Shown: positions 3,539 through 6,393 of the stretch, piece after piece
Numbering within the stretch: position 1 is the stretch's first letter
How the letters are laid out: every line of letters begins with the position of its first letter
Origin: DAOUEH01 sp034430515
GTDB taxonomy: Bacteria > Chloroflexota > Dehalococcoidia > Dehalococcoidales > RBG-16-60-22
Assembly (NCBI GenBank): GCA_034430515.1
Contig: DAOUEP010000062.1
Coordinates: forward strand, 1-6,393
DNA: 6,393 nucleotides
Direction: 5' to 3'
Translations under genes and position numbers: made by a program
Notes under the pieces: model-generated
Told to the model about the DNA's origin: nothing
Database searches by the model: none
The model's input: only the letters and a program-made list of their open reading frames with translations

Positions 3539-6121
3539 CTATTCGCTTGCTTTTTTCTTTAACTCATACAGCTTGTTGAGCGCCTCCAGCGGCGTCAGGC
3601 CGTCTATCTCCAGCTTTTTAAGCTCGGCCTCCACCGCCGATTCCCGCCCGAAGAGAGACATCTGCTGAGCAGGGGCGGGTTGAGTTTTTGGGGTAGGTGG
3701 CGCTGGCGGCTCGCGGCGGCCGCTTTCCAGCTCGGCGAGCACCTCGCGGGCGCGGTGGAGGACGGACTTGGGCAGGCCGGCCAGCTCGGCGACGTGGATG
3801 CCGTAGCTCTTGTCCACCCCGCCGGGGACGATTTTGTGCAGGAAGATGACCTTGCCCGCCTCCTCGATGACGGCGACGTTGAAGTTGCGCACGCGCGGCA
3901 GGTAGGCGGCCAGGTCGGTCATCTCGTGGTAGTGGGTGGCGAAGACGGTGCGCGCCCCCAGGCCCTTGTGATTATGAATGTATTCGGCCACGGCGCGGGC
4001 GATGGAGAGGCCGTCGTAGGTGGAGGTGCCCCGGCCGATTTCGTCCAGGATGAGGAGGGAGCGGGGGGTGGCGTTGTTGAGGATATTGGCCGTCTCGACC
4101 ATCTCCACCATGAAGGTCGACTGCCCGGCGGCCAGGTCGTCGCGGGCGCCGATGCGGGTGAAGATTCTGTCCGTGATGCCGATGACGGCCCGCTCCGCCG
4201 GGACGAAAGCGCCGATTTGCGCCAGCAGCACGATGAGGGCCACCTGTCTTAAATACGTGCTCTTGCCCGACATATTGGGCCCGGTGAGGACGATGAGCTG
4301 GGCGTCGTCGTTGGATAGGGTAATATCGTTGGGGACGAACTCGCCCGCCGGGAGGCTCCGCTCGACGACGGGGTGGCGCCCCTGCCGGATGTCAATCACG
4401 GTCTTGTCGTTAAGCTCGGGGCGGGTATAGTGGTGGCGGGCGGCCACCTCGGCCAGCGACGAGAACACGTCCAGCCGGGCCACGACGGCGGCCAGGGCCA
4501 GGACGCGCTCGCCGGCGGCGGCCACCTGGCGGCAGACGCGGTGGTAGAGGTCGCTCTCCATCTCGGTCAGGCGGTCGCGGGCGTTGAGAATCAGCGTCTC
4601 GTACTCTTTAAGCTCCGGCGTGAAGAAGCGCTCGCCGCCCGTGAGGGTCTGCTTGCGGATGTAATCATCGGGCACCTGTGCCAGATTGGGCTTGGAGACC
4701 TCGATATAATAGCCGAAGACGTTGTTGAAGCCTATCTTGAGCGAGCGGATGCCGGTGCGCTCGCGCTCGGTCTTTTCCAGGTTGGCCAGGTACTTGCGGG
4801 CGTTGGAGGCGGCCAGGCGCAGGCTGTCCAGCTCCTCGGAGAAGCCCCGCCGGATGACCCCGCCCTCGCCGGGGGCGCCGGACGGCTCGTCCTCGATGGC
4901 CCCCTTAATAAGCTCGACGACCTCGGTAGCCGGCTTGAGCTCTTCCTTGAGCCAGTTGATGGCGCCGGTGTAGCCGGCCTCCTCGATGATACCGCGCAGC
5001 TCGGGGACGGCCGTAAGCGAGCGCCGCAGCGACGCCAGCTCGCGGGGTATAGCGATTTCCCCCCGCACGCGGTTGATGATGCGCTCCATATCGGCAATCT
5101 CGCCCAGCTTGGCGACGACGTTGCCGCGCGCCAGGGCGTCCCCGGCGAACCAGTCCACGGCATCCAGCCGCCGGTTCAGGGCGGCCACGTCCAGCAGGGG
5201 CTGGCCCAGCCAGCGGCGCAAGAGCCGCCCGCCCAGGGGCGTTCTGGTCTTGTCGATGGCCGCCAGCAGCGAGCCTTCGGTCGTCCGCGAACCGGCTCCC
5301 TGGAAGAGCTCCAGGTTGCGCTGCGTCTGCTGGTCCAGGGCCATGTAGTCGCCGGTGGTGTAGGTGGTCAGCCTGGTAAGCTGCCCCAGGACGGATTTCT
5401 GCGTTTCCTCCACGTAGCGCATCACCGCCCCGGCGGCCCGGACGGCCAGCGGCAGGTGGGCGCAGCCGTAGCCCTCCAGCGAGGTTACTCCGAAGTGGTC
5501 GAGGAGGGTCTTTTCAGCGATCTCGCCCTCGAACCAGTAGCCCTCCAGCCGGGTGATGTTATCGCTCAGCCCCAGGGGCGTCAGGTCGGCCCCCTCGGCG
5601 GCGATGACCTCGGGCGGGTTGAGCCGCTCCAGTTCCGTGATGGCGCGGTCGAGCGGTAATTGCGTGACGGCGAACTCGCTGGTGGTGATGTCCACGAAGG
5701 CCAGCCCCACCTCCCCCTCGCCCACCACCACGCCGGCCAGGTAGTTGTTGGCCCTGGCGTCCAAAAGCCCCGGCTCCACCACCGTCCCCGGCGTCACCAG
5801 CCTGACGACCTCGCGCTCGACCAGCCCTTTGGTCTCGCCGGGTTTGGTCACCTGCTCGCAGATGGCCACCTTATAGCCTTTATTGATGAGCCGGGCCAGG
5901 TAGCCGTCCAGGGCGTGGTAAGGGATGCCCGCCAGGGGGACTTTGTTGCCCTTGCCCATCTCCCGCGCCGTGAGGACGATTTCCAGCTCGCGGGAGGCAA
6001 TCCGGGCGTCCTCGTCGAAGGTCTCGTAGAAGTCGCCCAGGCGAAAGAGCACGATGGCCTGGGGATACTGGCGCTTGATTCTGAGGTACTGCTGGCGGAT
6101 AGGGGTTGAGCCTTGTTGCAT
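3539..6121 (-). CDS. mutS: DNA mismatch repair protein MutS
   Basis: This is a full-length MutS (860 aa; E. coli MutS is 853), the ATPase that recognises base mismatches and small loops and then recruits MutL. Domain I (about 1-110) has the mismatch-wedge motif GDFYETF, with Phe31 and Glu33 matching the E. coli Phe36 and Glu38. The connector, core and clamp domains follow (about 120-560). The ATPase domain has Walker A GPNMSGKST (614-622), the conserved loop GARDDLAAGQSTFMVEM (658-674), Walker B LLILDE (689-694) with GRGTSTYDG after it, and the ATH switch (728-730). After a proline-rich linker (about 804-819) comes QMSLF (820-824), a beta-clamp-binding motif, then a C-terminal helical segment (LTPLEALNKLYELKK) like the MutS oligomerisation domain. 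All key residues are present, so it should be active MutS1, not MutS2. The start fits family N-termini (TPIRQQYLRIK). No Shine-Dalgarno lies before it, and a promoter sits just upstream, suggesting a leaderless mRNA. mutL is not in the window. Confidence 0.98.
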   Translation of the reverse strand: MQQGSTPIRQQYLRIKRQYPQAIVLFRLGDFYETFDEDARIASRELEIVLTAREMGKGNKVPLAGIPYHALDGYLARLINKGYKVAICEQVTKPGETKGLVEREVVRLVTPGTVVEPGLLDARANNYLAGVVVGEGEVGLAFVDITTSEFAVTQLPLDRAITELERLNPPEVIAAEGADLTPLGLSDNITRLEGYWFEGEIAEKTLLDHFGVTSLEGYGCAHLPLAVRAAGAVMRYVEETQKSVLGQLTRLTTYTTGDYMALDQQTQRNLELFQGAGSRTTEGSLLAAIDKTRTPLGGRLLRRWLGQPLLDVAALNRRLDAVDWFAGDALARGNVVAKLGEIADMERIINRVRGEIAIPRELASLRRSLTAVPELRGIIEEAGYTGAINWLKEELKPATEVVELIKGAIEDEPSGAPGEGGVIRRGFSEELDSLRLAASNARKYLANLEKTERERTGIRSLKIGFNNVFGYYIEVSKPNLAQVPDDYIRKQTLTGGERFFTPELKEYETLILNARDRLTEMESDLYHRVCRQVAAAGERVLALAAVVARLDVFSSLAEVAARHHYTRPELNDKTVIDIRQGRHPVVERSLPAGEFVPNDITLSNDDAQLIVLTGPNMSGKSTYLRQVALIVLLAQIGAFVPAERAVIGITDRIFTRIGARDDLAAGQSTFMVEMVETANILNNATPRSLLILDEIGRGTSTYDGLSIARAVAEYIHNHKGLGARTVFATHYHEMTDLAAYLPRVRNFNVAVIEEAGKVIFLHKIVPGGVDKSYGIHVAELAGLPKSVLHRAREVLAELESGRREPPAPPTPKTQPAPAQQMSLFGRESAVEAELKKLEIDGLTPLEALNKLYELKKKASE

Positions 6122-6130
6122 CTTGAGGAT

Positions 6131-6159
6131 ATTGTAGCGGATATGGGGAACGGGGTAAA
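6131..6159 (-). promoter_or_regulatory. Candidate mutS promoter giving a leaderless mRNA
   Basis: On the - strand TTTACC (6159-6154, four of six -35 matches) and TACAAT (6136-6131, five of six -10 matches) are spaced by an ideal 17 bases. Only nine bases separate the -10 box from the mutS ATG at 6121, so transcription would begin at or within a few bases of the start codon. No purine-rich ribosome site lies in front of the ATG, which agrees with leaderless translation. Confidence 0.5.
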
Positions 6160-6175
6160 GGGAGGGGGCTAAAAC

Positions 6176-6393
6176 CTATCCCTTCTCCCTCTTAACTTGC
6201 CCCTCCCGCAGCGCGTTGAGTATGTACTGAATCTCGATGCTGCTCATGCCAAAACGGTGCAGCGTGTGGCGTATCATCTCCAGGCTCCCCTCGAAGAAGG
6301 GCAGCACCAGCTCGGTCACGCCGATGCCCTTTAATAGGGCCGCATCGCGGTCGCGGTGGACGCGCGCCACGATATCCAGCTTGGGGTTGATGT
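6176..6393 (-). CDS. C-terminal end of a TrkA-N (RCK) domain protein, probably a monovalent cation:proton antiporter; 5' partial
   Basis: The frame is open from the window edge. It gives 71 residues, beginning INPKLDIVARVHRDRDAALL, and ends in TAG at 6178-6176. The pattern NPKLDIVARVH, then KGIGVTELVLPFFEGSLEMIRHTL, is that of the second half of a TrkA-N/RCK nucleotide-binding domain: the strand IVARV, the position-marking 'G..ELV.P..EGSLEM' strand and helix, and a final helix. This tail is typical of CPA2-family (KefB/YbaL-like) K+ or Na+/H+ antiporters, where the RCK domain gates transport in response to NAD(H). Potassium-channel RCK subunits are the alternative. The membrane part, if any, lies outside the window. 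It ends 54 bases before mutS with no terminator between, so readthrough into mutS is possible. Confidence 0.75.
   Translation of the reverse strand, partial: INPKLDIVARVHRDRDAALLKGIGVTELVLPFFEGSLEMIRHTLHRFGMSSIEIQYILNALREGQVKREKG

Noticed and set aside
4373..5659. Long + strand ORF of 428 codons opposite mutS
   Set aside because: It is a shadow of the GC-rich mutS gene. Its translation is low-complexity and rich in Gly, Ala, Gln and Val, and resembles no family.
1..6393. CRISPR array, tRNA, insertion sequence or prophage genes
   Set aside because: No regularly spaced repeats, cloverleaf sequences, transposase motifs or terminal inverted repeats were seen on either strand by eye.

Overview
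The window is GC-rich bacterial chromosome with six protein genes, two of them cut by the window edges. There is no sign of a mobile element or a CRISPR array. The MutS sequence, a stand-alone pyruvate-kinase C-terminal-like protein and a very cysteine-rich ferredoxin-like protein together recall uncultured Chloroflexota of the class Dehalococcoidia. That assignment comes from recalled family resemblance, not from a search.

Layout. On the + strand, positions 1-531 hold the C-terminal part of a stand-alone pyruvate-kinase alpha/beta-domain protein. Ten bases later, 542-1096 encodes a 184-aa protein with ten cysteines, probably Fe-S binding. The rest is on the - strand, read right to left: the last 71 residues of a protein with a TrkA-N-like (RCK) domain, probably the tail of a cation:proton antiporter (6393-6176); mutS (6121-3539); a flavodoxin-family gene (3508-3023); a metal-dependent cyclase/KynB-type hydrolase (2947-2285); and an alpha/beta hydrolase (1881-1093). 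The two gene groups converge at 1093-1096, where both stop codons share one CTAG.

The only long gene-free stretch is 1882-2284. It is more AT-rich in patches than the rest and is rich in inverted repeats. On the - strand it holds a convincing intrinsic terminator (stem plus U7), a second weaker hairpin, a nested 7+6-bp stem structure, a perfect Shine-Dalgarno-like sequence with no start codon behind it, and a 9-bp direct repeat in front of the hydrolase. This is either a long structured 3' UTR of the cyclase transcript, an independent small RNA of about 150 nt, or a cis-regulatory leader for the hydrolase.

Function. mutS is the DNA mismatch-recognition ATPase. It has a plausible promoter so close to its ATG that the mRNA would be leaderless. 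The flavodoxin and cyclase genes have strong ribosome binding sites, and the cyclase also has its own candidate promoter. The - strand genes look like a loose co-directional run rather than one pathway. The two + strand genes are tightly spaced and probably co-transcribed, but their biochemical role is unknown to me. The most interesting items are the structured intergenic RNA region and the cysteine-rich protein. I see no convincing new multi-gene system.
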